In this document: positions 43,763-51,215 of the stretch, in pieces
Numbering within the stretch: position 1 is the stretch's first letter
Layout of the letters: each line of letters opens with the position of its first letter
DNA from: Comamonas testosteroni TK102
Lineage (GTDB): Bacteria; Pseudomonadota; Gammaproteobacteria; Burkholderiales; Burkholderiaceae_C
Direction of reading: 5' to 3'
NCBI RefSeq assembly: GCF_000739375.1
Contig: NZ_CP006704.1
Location: forward strand, 2,976,001 to 3,040,000
DNA length: 64,000 bases
Made by a program: the position numbers and the translations under genes
Notes under the pieces: generated by a model
What the model was told of the DNA's origin: nothing
Databases searched by the model: none
The model's input: the letters and a program-made list of their open reading frames with translations, nothing else

Positions 43763-44623
43763 ATGTCCAGCCCATCGCTGCCATCGCGGCAGCGACCGTC
43801 ACGGGAGCGCGAACAGCTCGATCTGTTCCGCGCCCTGCCGGGCGATATGGCGCCGCGCGACAGCCAGGACCTGATGGCTTTTCCGTTCTTCTCGCTGGCG
43901 AAGTCACGGCGCACGGCGCCGATCGACTTCCAGGCCAGCGGGGTGACGATCCGTGTGGAGGGGACGCAGGAACATGGCATCGCCACGATCTGGGATGCCG
44001 ACATCCTGATCTGGGCGGCCAGCCAGATCGTGGAGGCACGCGACGCGGGCTTGCGCCCGTCGCGGCTGATGCAGGCCACGCCCTACGAGATCCTGCGCTT
44101 CATCGGCCGCGGTACGTCGCTGCGCGACTACCAGCGCCTCAAGGCCGCGCTGGATCGTCTGCAATCGACGACCGTGGCCACGTCGATCCGCGAGACCACG
44201 GGAAGGCGGTTGCACCGCTTCTCGTGGATCAACGAGTGGAAGGAACTGGCCGATGCCCAGGGCACGCCGCTGGGTATCGAGCTAATCCTGCCGGACTGGT
44301 TCTATGCGGGCGTGCTGGATGCGGCACTGGTGCTGACCATCGATCTGGCGTACTTCCAGCTCACCGGGGGCATCGAACGCTGGCTGTACCGGCTGGTGCG
44401 CAAGCATGGTGGGCGCCAGGAACAGGGCTGGCAGTTCGACTTCAGGCAGTTGCACCGCAAGTCGGGCAGCACAGCCAAGCCCTACGACTTCGCCTGCGAT
44501 CTGCGTGCCCTGGTGGCGCGGCAGTCGCTGCCGGGCTACGTCCTGGGCATCGAGCGGCTGGATGGGGCCGAACTGCTGACATTCCGCCCAGGGCGTCTCG
44601 TGCCGCCCACGGCACGGGGGTAA
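43763..44623 (+). CDS. repA: Replication initiator protein A
   Basis: 286 residues from ATG 43763 (a GTG at 43751 is possible). It matches RepA-type initiators of broad-host-range elements: DLMAFPFFSLAKSRRTAPID, ADILIWAASQIVEARDAGL, LMQATPYEILRFIGRGTSLR, DYQRLKAALDRLQSTTV and FAYFQLT-like sequence, with LYRLVRKHGGRQ. It is expected to bind direct repeats and start replication. Three such repeats lie 25 bases after its stop codon. Its presence supports an extrachromosomal replicating phase of the ICE. Confidence 0.9.
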   Translation: MSSPSLPSRQRPSREREQLDLFRALPGDMAPRDSQDLMAFPFFSLAKSRRTAPIDFQASGVTIRVEGTQEHGIATIWDADILIWAASQIVEARDAGLRPSRLMQATPYEILRFIGRGTSLRDYQRLKAALDRLQSTTVATSIRETTGRRLHRFSWINEWKELADAQGTPLGIELILPDWFYAGVLDAALVLTIDLAYFQLTGGIERWLYRLVRKHGGRQEQGWQFDFRQLHRKSGSTAKPYDFACDLRALVARQSLPGYVLGIERLDGAELLTFRPGRLVPPTARG

Positions 44624-44647
44624 CTGCGGGATCGCCTGTGGACGGGC

Positions 44648-44711
44648 TCGTGCTATCAGGCGTGCCAGGTATCGTGCTATCAGGCGTGGGACTATCGTGC
44701 CATCAGGCGTG
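44648..44711. repeat. Three 17-bp direct repeats: probable RepA iterons / oriV
   Basis: TCGTGCTATCAGGCGTG occurs at 44648-44664 and 44672-44688, and with one change (C for T at position 7) at 44695-44711. Spacing is 24 and 23 bases, about two helical turns, so all copies face one side of the DNA. An AT-rich tract (about 44,752-44,790) follows, suitable for strand opening. The position between repA and parA is that of a classical iteron origin. The remaining bases to 44,924 hold no gene. Confidence 0.75.
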
Positions 44712-44924
44712 CCGATCGGCCGCAAACCCAATGCTGGCGCGGGTTTCGGCCTCTCTTAACTTATCTAACTTAATACATAACATTAGTAGTAGCAGTGCGG
44801 CGTTTCGGTGGACAACCACCAAACGGCACGTTCTGCCATGGGTATGGGCCTGCGATTCTTGCCATCGGCAAGCCGGTTTTGCAGGCCGATCAAAGGCAGG
44901 TTTTCCAACACGGAGGGCCAGGCC

Positions 44925-45563
44925 ATGATTGTCGCGCTGCTCAACCAGAAAGGCGGCGTGGGCAAGACCACGCTCGCTACCCACATCGCCGGCGAGCTGG
45001 CGATGCGCGGGCAGTCGGTCATCCTGTTGGATGCCGATCCGCAGGGCTCTGCGCTGGACTGGACACAGCGCCGCAGCCAGCAAGGTTTGCCAAGGTTGTT
45101 CAGCGCCGTGGGCCTCGCACGCGAGACGCTGCACCAGGAAGCCCCAGAACTCGCCAGGCGGGCCGATCACGTCGTCATTGATGGTCCGCCCAGGATCGCG
45201 GCCTTGGCGCGCTCCGCGCTGCTGGCGGCCGAGCGGGTGCTGATCCCGGTGCAGCCCAGCCCCTACGACCTGTGGGCTAGCGCCGAGATGGTGGCGCTGA
45301 TCCGGGAGGCCCAGGTGTTCCGGCCGCAGCTGCGCGCGGCCTTCGTCATCAACCGGCGCGTGAGCACCACGGTGATCGGGCGCGAAGCACGCGGGGCGCT
45401 GGCCGAGCAGCCGCTTCCCGCACTGCGCGCGGAAGTGCGCCAGCGCATCGTCTTCGCTGACAGCGTGGCCGCTGGCCGGTTGGCCCGCGAGACGGCGTCC
45501 GACAGCGCCGCTGCGCGCGAAATCACTGCGCTGGTCGATGAACTGCTGCGGTGGCTGTCATGA
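44925..45563 (+). CDS. parA: ParA-family partition ATPase
   Basis: 212 residues from the ATG at 44925 with GGAGG upstream. The deviant Walker A motif NQKGGVGKTTLATHIA lies at residues 7-22, with LLDADPQGSALDW (Walker A') and HVVIDGPPR (Walker B) following. It drives segregation of the element or stabilises it in the cell. The stop overlaps the next start (ATGA), so the two are translationally coupled. Confidence 0.93.
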   Translation: MIVALLNQKGGVGKTTLATHIAGELAMRGQSVILLDADPQGSALDWTQRRSQQGLPRLFSAVGLARETLHQEAPELARRADHVVIDGPPRIAALARSALLAAERVLIPVQPSPYDLWASAEMVALIREAQVFRPQLRAAFVINRRVSTTVIGREARGALAEQPLPALRAEVRQRIVFADSVAAGRLARETASDSAAAREITALVDELLRWLS

Positions 45564-45844
45564 CAGCGAAGCCCGCACCCAGCAGCAAACGCGCAGCCAA
45601 GCGTGTCGGCATCGGTGCACGACCGCCCGCGAATCCGCACGCCGAGGCGTGGATTCGCCAAGGCAGCGCCGACGACCTCCAGAAAGGCGATCTCTACACC
45701 GCTCGCCTGACCCTCGACATCACACCCGCCATGCGCTCGCGCATCAAGGTGTCGGCCTTCACGCAAGGCGTGACGGTGGCTGACCTGCTGCGCGGTCTGC
45801 TGGAGCGGGAGTTTCCAGAACACCGCAGGGAGAACACGCCATGA
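45560..45844 (+). CDS. Small ParA partner, ribbon-helix-helix-like
   Basis: 94 residues; the ATG overlaps the parA stop. The N-terminus is basic (KPAPSSKRAAKRVGIGARPP). The C-terminal half LYTARLTLDITPAMRSRIKV, SAFTQGVTVADLLRGLLERE looks like a ribbon-helix-helix DNA-binding domain. Such small proteins act as centromere-binding partners of ParA. Its stop overlaps the start of the DUF2840 gene. Confidence 0.75.
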   Translation: MTAKPAPSSKRAAKRVGIGARPPANPHAEAWIRQGSADDLQKGDLYTARLTLDITPAMRSRIKVSAFTQGVTVADLLRGLLEREFPEHRRENTP

Positions 45845-46398
45845 ACACATCCGCTGCACCTGCCGCCAATCCTATGGCTACTGCGGCCACAGCTATACCG
45901 TTGCCGTCCTTCGCTGCGCTGGCTGGCCGGCCTTCATCCACGCCACTGACGCGCGTTTCGCTGGCTTACGTGGAGCACCGTTTCAAGCTCTATCTGCGCT
46001 TTGGCGAGCCTGCGCGCACGCTGCGGCTCGATCGCTGGCGCAGCGTCGCTGTGTTCCTACCGGGCGCGGCGCTCTGTCGTATCCGCTGGCAGTCCAACGA
46101 CTACGGAACGATCCGCTGGCAGCTCATGGTGATGCAGACATGCACGCCCTTGGATGATGCGCAGCGCATCCCCGGCGTGCAGCCGGGCGCGCGCCTGCTG
46201 CTGCACGCAGAGGGCGAGAACCAAGTCCGCGCCGTGCTGGAGCGCATTGACGCTATCGAGGCGCTGGGCCTTGCCCCCGCTGCAGCGTCGCCCGCGTACT
46301 GGCGCACGCTGGGCAACCGGCTCGCTGCCCGCTTGCCGTTACCCGAGTACACCGCCGAGCGCCACGCCGCCTGGCTGGCCGGGAGGGTGCTGCCATGA
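45841..46398 (+). CDS. DUF2840 domain protein
   Basis: 185 residues, start overlapping the previous stop. The N-terminus is Ala/Pro-rich; the DUF2840 core reads TRVSLAYVEHRFKLYLRFGE, PGAALCRIRWQSNDYGTIRW and QLMVMQTCTPLDDAQRIPGV. It is conserved between parA and traF in Tn4371-type ICEs. Function is unknown; its stop overlaps traF by 4 bases. Confidence 0.88.
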   Translation: MNTSAAPAANPMATAATAIPLPSFAALAGRPSSTPLTRVSLAYVEHRFKLYLRFGEPARTLRLDRWRSVAVFLPGAALCRIRWQSNDYGTIRWQLMVMQTCTPLDDAQRIPGVQPGARLLLHAEGENQVRAVLERIDAIEALGLAPAAASPAYWRTLGNRLAARLPLPEYTAERHAAWLAGRVLP

Positions 46399-46994
46399 CG
46401 GCCACGACAGCATTCCTTTCTCGCTCGTCTGCGCACTCGCGTTCGCGTGCTCGCCTCGTGCTGGCTGCACTGTCCGCCTGCGGCCTCGCTGCGCTGGTCT
46501 GGACGGCTTTCGTGCAGCCGCTGCCGCGCCTGGTCTACAACCCGTCCGACAGCGTGGCGGTCGGTTGGTATCGCGTCCATCCGCTGGACCGCGGTGCCGG
46601 CTTTCTGCCGCATCTGCTACCTCCTTCACTGCGTGTCGGCAGCATCGTGCTGACCCGCTTGCCTGCCGACGCTGCCGCGCTGGCTGCGCAGCGCGGTTAC
46701 CTGCCGGCGCGCGTGCCGCTGCTCAAGCGTGTGGGCGCCATCGCGCCGCAGCATGTGTGCGTGTTCGATGCGCTGGTCTGGATCGACGGCGTTCCGGCGG
46801 CCGCCGTTCGGTCTGCAGATCAGCTGGGCCGCGCGTTGTCGCCCTGGCCCCAGTGCCGTCGTCTTCTCCCTGGCGAGCTGTTCTTATTGAGCGCGACCAA
46901 CCCGGCGTCGTTCGACAGCCGGTATTTCGGGCCGGTGAGTGCATCCGCCGTGATCGGCGTGGCGCATCCGGTCTGGCTGGAGGAACGTCCATGA
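46395..46994 (+). CDS. traF: Conjugative-transfer signal peptidase TraF (S26 family)
   Basis: The 199-residue protein has a membrane anchor (LVLAALSACGLAALVWTAF) and S26-type catalytic motifs. The Ser is in LVYNPSDSVAVGWYRVHPL and the Lys in RVPLLKRVGAIAPQHVC; the C-terminal box is LFLLSATNPASFDSRYFG. In RP4-like systems TraF matures the pilin TrbC. It is the last gene of the coupled parA-traF string. Confidence 0.92.
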   Translation: MTATTAFLSRSSAHSRSRARLVLAALSACGLAALVWTAFVQPLPRLVYNPSDSVAVGWYRVHPLDRGAGFLPHLLPPSLRVGSIVLTRLPADAAALAAQRGYLPARVPLLKRVGAIAPQHVCVFDALVWIDGVPAAAVRSADQLGRALSPWPQCRRLLPGELFLLSATNPASFDSRYFGPVSASAVIGVAHPVWLEERP

Positions 46995-47030
46995 TGATCC
47001 CTGATTTGCTGCACGCAAACGTGCATGCCA

Positions 47031-47197
47031 TCATGCTATCGGACGTGTCATCGTCATGTCATCGCGCGTGCAGTGCCAATGCATTCGCGTTGCACTTCGG
47101 GCTGCATTCAGCGCGGTCATCCCGCGCACCAGCCACTGCATTGCTGGCTGTCGACTCGCTGCGCATCGCCGTGCAGCCAGTCGCACTATCGGGCGTG
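47031..47197. repeat. Degenerate second iteron array upstream of the relaxase
   Basis: TCATGCTATCGGACGTG (47031-47047) and TCATGTCATCGCGCGTG (47054-47070) match the oriV iteron at 14 and 12 of 17 positions and are 23 bases apart, the same spacing as at oriV. A third match, TCGCACTATCGGGCGTG (14/17), is at 47181-47197. RepA may bind here too, or the array may be a decayed duplicate. Confidence 0.5.
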
Positions 47198-47399
47198 TCC
47201 TTGCGGCTGCATGGGCTGTGTCGCCGCGCATGGCGTGCCTGTGCTGTCGCGCGGCCCAACGCGCAGCCTCCGGCCCTGCACTCCGTACAGCCGTCCCACG
47301 TGCAGACGTCTTGCCCCGAACGCGCCCGGCCTGCGGCCATCGGCGTGTTCGCCGGGGTGCTGACTGCTCGGGCAGCAGCGCCACCGGGCCGCGATTGCC

Positions 47400-47448
47400 G
47401 GGAGCGAATGCGGGAGCGAATGCGGGAGCGAATGCGGGAGGCAAATGC
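47400..47448. repeat. Tandem 12-bp repeat, three perfect copies plus one degenerate
   Basis: GGGAGCGAATGC is repeated exactly at 47400, 47412 and 47424, then GGGAGGCAAATGC follows at 47436. It lies 180 bases before the relaxase start. Direct repeats near a relaxase gene can belong to oriT accessory-protein sites. The 12-bp length preserves reading frame. Confidence 0.65.
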
Positions 47449-47628
47449 GGAAGGCAAGATTGAAGGGTGCGGCACCACGGTGCTCGCAATGCCAGTCTGC
47501 ACGTGGGTGTGGGGCGGCACGCGCCCAAGGGCGGTTGCGTGCCGCCTACAGCGCCAATGCCTTGCGGGCATTGGGAATACCGCGTGCCGCATCCGCTCAG
47601 GCGCGCTGGGCTTGTCTGGAGTCTCGCC

Positions 47629-49608
47629 ATGAGCAAGCGCAATTCTCCTGATGGAGATGACCGTTTCCACATACGGCCCGGCAAGCCCCGGCAGCGCGGT
47701 GACACCTTCATCGCGCAGGTACTGCGCCAGACCAGCAAGGCAGCAGGTACTACCGGAGGCCGTCGCAAAGCTGGCGGCAAAACCACTGGCAAAGCCCCTG
47801 GCTCGCGCCTGGGTCGAGGACATGTCGCGGCGCGTTTCACAGGCCAGTCGCTCACTGCCCATTCGCGCCGGGCCACGGTCAAGGTGCGGCTGGTGTATCT
47901 CCAGCAGGCCAGCGGCCGATCCACGGTGCAGCACCTGCGCTACATTGAGCGCGACGGTGTGGATCGCCAGGGCGGACAAGGCCGAGCCTATGGGGCCATC
48001 ACCGACGAGGCGGACACGGCCGCCTTCGAGGAACGCGGCCGGGGTGACCGCCACCAGTTCCGCTTCATCGTCTCGCCAGAGGATGCGGAGCAGCTCGAAG
48101 ACCTGCGCACCTACGCCCGGCACCTGATGCAGCGCATGGAAGCCGACCTGGGCACCCGGTTGGACTGGGTGGCGGTCGATCACTGGAACACCGACAACCC
48201 GCACACCCACGTCGTGCTGCGCGGCAAGGACGACACGGGCAAGGATCTCATCATCTCGCAGGAATACATCATTCGCGGCATGCGCGAGCGGGCGATGGAA
48301 CTGGCGACCGAATGGCTGGGGCCGCGCACCGAGTTGGAGATCCAGCGCAGCCTAGCCCGCGAGGTGGAGCAGGAGCGTTGGACTTCCCTGGATCGCACCT
48401 TGCAGCGCGAGGCGGTGGATGGGCTGGTGAAGACCGAACGGTTCAATGATCCCAAGCTGCAACGCCAGCGCCTGCTGCTGGTCGGTCGGCTGCAACGGCT
48501 TCAACGCATGGGGCTTGCCACGGAGACCCAGCCTGGTATGTGGGCCGTTCACGCCGAGGCTGAGCCCACTTTGCGGGCGATGGGCGAGCGCGGCGACATC
48601 ATCCGCACCATGCAGCGTGCCATGGGCGGCAAGCAGCGTGACCTGGCCGTGTTCCAGCCGGGCGAGGATGGGCACTCCATCGTCGGCCGCGTGGCGGGTA
48701 AGGGGCTGGCCGACGAGCTGTACGACCGGGGCTATCTGGTGGTCGATGGCATCGACGGCAAGGCCCACTATGTGGTGCTGCCGCCCAGGACGGAGCTGGA
48801 GCAATACCCCATGGGTGCAGTGGTCGAGGTGAAAGGCTCCGCAGAGATGCGCGCGGCGGACAAGAACATCGCCGCGCTGGCGAGCAACGGCCTGTATCGC
48901 ACCGACCATCACCTTGCGATTGCGCGGGGGCAAGCCAAGGATGGCCGAGACCCGCAGGAAGTGGTAGCGGCCCACGTTCGCCGGCTGGAAGCCCTGCGCC
49001 GAGCGGGCATTGTGGAGCGCGTGGCTGAGGGGTTGTGGAAGGTGCCGGACGATCTGCCCGAACGTGGCCGACAGTACAACGCGCAGCGCCTGGGCGGCGT
49101 GGCTGTTGAGCTGAAGTCGTACCTGCCTATCGAGCGGCAGGCCCGCGTGATCGGCGCCACCTGGCTCGACCAGCAGTTGATCGGCGGCGGCAAGGGGCTG
49201 GGCGACCTGGGCTTTGGCGGCGAGGCCAAGCAGGCGCTGCAGCAGCGCGCCGACTTCTTGGCCGAGCAGGGATTGGCCGAGCGGCGCGGGCGGCGCGTCA
49301 TCCTGGCGCGCAACCTGCTGGGGACGCTGCGTAACCGGGAACTGGCGCAGGCCGCCAAGGACATTACCGCCGAAACCGGCCTGGCACATCGCCCCACGGC
49401 CGATGGCCAGCGTGTGGCAGGCATCTATCGCCGCAATGTCATGCTCGCCAGTGGGCGCTACGCGATGCTGGACGACGGCACGGGGTTCAGCCTGGTGCCG
49501 TGGAAGCCAGTGATTGAGCAGCGGCTGGGGCAACCGCTTGCCGCGACTGTGCGTGGTGGTGGGGTGGCTTGGGAGATTGGGCGACAGCGGGGGCCGTCAG
49601 TGGTATAG
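47629..49608 (+). CDS. Relaxase / mobilization nuclease (DUF3363 type)
   Basis: 659 residues from the ATG at 47629. After a basic, disordered N-terminus comes the relaxase domain with HWNTDNPHTHVVLRG; the metal-binding histidines are at about 185, 192 and 194. The DUF3363 region follows (DRTLQREAVDGLVKTERFND, LVDGIDGKAHYV-like). It nicks oriT and pilots the single strand to the recipient. This matches the RlxS-type relaxase of Tn4371-like ICEs. No catalytic loss is seen. Confidence 0.92.
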   Translation: MSKRNSPDGDDRFHIRPGKPRQRGDTFIAQVLRQTSKAAGTTGGRRKAGGKTTGKAPGSRLGRGHVAARFTGQSLTAHSRRATVKVRLVYLQQASGRSTVQHLRYIERDGVDRQGGQGRAYGAITDEADTAAFEERGRGDRHQFRFIVSPEDAEQLEDLRTYARHLMQRMEADLGTRLDWVAVDHWNTDNPHTHVVLRGKDDTGKDLIISQEYIIRGMRERAMELATEWLGPRTELEIQRSLAREVEQERWTSLDRTLQREAVDGLVKTERFNDPKLQRQRLLLVGRLQRLQRMGLATETQPGMWAVHAEAEPTLRAMGERGDIIRTMQRAMGGKQRDLAVFQPGEDGHSIVGRVAGKGLADELYDRGYLVVDGIDGKAHYVVLPPRTELEQYPMGAVVEVKGSAEMRAADKNIAALASNGLYRTDHHLAIARGQAKDGRDPQEVVAAHVRRLEALRRAGIVERVAEGLWKVPDDLPERGRQYNAQRLGGVAVELKSYLPIERQARVIGATWLDQQLIGGGKGLGDLGFGGEAKQALQQRADFLAEQGLAERRGRRVILARNLLGTLRNRELAQAAKDITAETGLAHRPTADGQRVAGIYRRNVMLASGRYAMLDDGTGFSLVPWKPVIEQRLGQPLAATVRGGGVAWEIGRQRGPSVV

Positions 49609-49697
49609 ATCAGCGGTCATCCACCACAGCATAAGTGCATGGCTGATATGCATCTGTAGCTATATGTAGATGCCGCGCCAATCTTCACACTTCGTTC

Positions 49698-49715
49698 TGA
49701 GTTGAAGAACTCAGC
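49698..49715. repeat. Small hairpin upstream of the NTF2-like gene
   Basis: CTGAGTT-GAAG-AACTCAG, 7-bp perfect stem, in the 173-base gap after the relaxase gene. It may mark a terminator or an operator at the backbone/cargo boundary. Confidence 0.4.
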
Positions 49716-49781
49716 TAACCCCTCTGCCATCACCTTCTGTCGCGGACATGAGAGTGGCCTGTTTATACCGAGGATGAAACC

Positions 49782-50237
49782 ATGAGCATGATTTCTCGAA
49801 CCCATGGGTGCCTGTGCCTGCCTGCCTTGGCACTGGGCGCGCTGATCGCATTGCCCGCGCTGGCGGCCGGTGACGAGGATGCGGTTGCCGCCAAACTGGA
49901 GGAGTTCCGCAGTGCGCAGATGGCAGCCAATGCCGGCACCCTGACTGAGCTGACGGCGCCGGAACTCAGCTACAGCCATTCCGATGCGCGCGTGGAGGAC
50001 CGAGCAACCTTCGTGGCCAACACAACGTCGGGGAAAAAGCCTTTTCTGTCGCTGGAATACCGCGAGCCGACAATTCGCGTTGTTGGCAGCAACGCCATCG
50101 TGCGCTTTCATTGGATGGGTGAGCAGCAGGCAGTGGCCGATGGCAAGAAAACCGCCACCAATCTGCATATCCTGATGGTGTGGCAAAAGCAGGGCGGCGA
50201 CTGGAGGCTGCTGGCAAGAAGCGCAACAAAGCCTTAA
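49782..50237 (+). CDS. Secreted NTF2-like (DUF4440-type) protein
   Basis: The 151-residue protein has a signal peptide (LPALALGALIALPALAAG, cleavage near ALAA-GD). The following cone-fold domain reads AVAAKLEEFRSAQMAANAGT, LTELTAPELSYSHSDARVED, KPFLSLEYREPTIRV and LMVWQKQGGDWRLLARSAT. DUF4440-type proteins bind small ligands in varied pathways. It is at the left edge of the catabolic cargo, convergent with the LysR gene, and may belong to it as a periplasmic accessory. Function unproven. Confidence 0.75.
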   Translation: MSMISRTHGCLCLPALALGALIALPALAAGDEDAVAAKLEEFRSAQMAANAGTLTELTAPELSYSHSDARVEDRATFVANTTSGKKPFLSLEYREPTIRVVGSNAIVRFHWMGEQQAVADGKKTATNLHILMVWQKQGGDWRLLARSATKP

Positions 50238-50241
50238 TCAA

Positions 50242-51177
50242 TCAAGCCAAGCGCGCGCCTATCCACGCTCCCGACGTGACGAGGCCGCGCACTTCCTTGC
50301 GCACGGTTTGCGTGATTTCAAAGAGTTCGGGTATGGCGGGCCGATTGCGCGCTATGGCCAGCGAGATCTTGCGGGTCACCACCGGCTCGACCAGCTGTGC
50401 CGAATGCAGCCGGCCTTGTGCCACGCGGTCGGCCACCGCCGCGAATGGCAGAAGCGTGGCTCCGCAGCCGTCCTCGACCAAGCGCATGGAGACGGTGTTC
50501 GACGCATCGCACTCCAGCGCCATGTTCAGCGTGGCGCCGGTCCGCTCCGCCAGCGATTCGGCCAGCACGCGCAAGCCATGCTCGGTGCTGGGCAAGATCA
50601 TGGGAACCTCTCCCAGCTTGCCGACAGGAAACGTAGGGCCGATGTAGCTCCATGAAGCCGGAGTTACCAGCATCAGATCCTCCTCCAGTAGGACGTCCAG
50701 GCTCAGCCCGCTGTGTTGTTCGGGAGAATAGAGGAGCGCCATGTCCACCTCGCCCGAGGCCAGCCATCCCAAGATAGGGCCAGCCAGGCCCTCAACGAAT
50801 CGCAGCTTGGTGGCGGGAAAGCGTTGCTTGAGCGCTGCGCCGATCAAACCGAATGCCGTGGTAGCGATGGTGGGCTGAGCGGCGATCACCAGCTTTGCAG
50901 GCCCTTTGGCCATGCAGGTGCGCACCGCGTCGCAGGCCTCTGAGATCGTTGCAGCCACTTGCTGCGCGTAGCCGAGCAAGGTATTGCCAGCTTCGGTCAG
51001 CACGACGCCTCGGCCACTGCGACTGAATAGGCGGGTTTTTAGCGCCGTCTCCAGGCGTGAGATTTGCCGGCTGACCGTGGATTGGTCTGAGCCCAACTCC
51101 AGGGCCGCACGAGAGAAGCTGCCTGCGTTGGCAACACAGGTAAAGCAAGCCAAATCATCAGAGTTCAAAGGCGGCAT
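50242..51177 (-). CDS. LysR-family regulator of the catabolic cargo
   Basis: The 311-residue protein has an N-terminal wHTH (LACFTCVANAGSFSRAALEL, GSDQSTVSRQISRLETALKT) and a periplasmic-binding-like co-inducer domain (KLVIAAQPTIATTAFGLIG). It is the last gene of the minus-strand run (oxidase, aldehyde dehydrogenase, LysR), 38 bases after the dehydrogenase stop. It is thus probably co-transcribed with the genes it controls. The likely inducer is a 2-hydroxy acid or its 2-oxo product. Confidence 0.9.
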   Translation of the reverse strand: MPPLNSDDLACFTCVANAGSFSRAALELGSDQSTVSRQISRLETALKTRLFSRSGRGVVLTEAGNTLLGYAQQVAATISEACDAVRTCMAKGPAKLVIAAQPTIATTAFGLIGAALKQRFPATKLRFVEGLAGPILGWLASGEVDMALLYSPEQHSGLSLDVLLEEDLMLVTPASWSYIGPTFPVGKLGEVPMILPSTEHGLRVLAESLAERTGATLNMALECDASNTVSMRLVEDGCGATLLPFAAVADRVAQGRLHSAQLVEPVVTRKISLAIARNRPAIPELFEITQTVRKEVRGLVTSGAWIGARLA

Positions 51178-51215
51178 GGGCCTACTCTCGTGCGTGTGTG
51201 TCCATGCTCACTAGT

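Larger units (their letters stand above)
46991..47632 (+). other. Doubtful open frame filling the traF-relaxase gap
   Basis: A frame of 213 codons starts at ATG 46991, overlapping the traF stop, and ends at TGA 47630-47632, overlapping the relaxase ATG. Coupling of this kind at both ends is typical of real genes here. But the product is unusual: Cys/His/Arg-rich with the tandem RERMRERMREANAEG, and its first part is a translation of degenerate iterons. I regard it as open by chance or as a relic. The 634-base gap is otherwise non-coding and may hold oriT. Confidence 0.25.
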
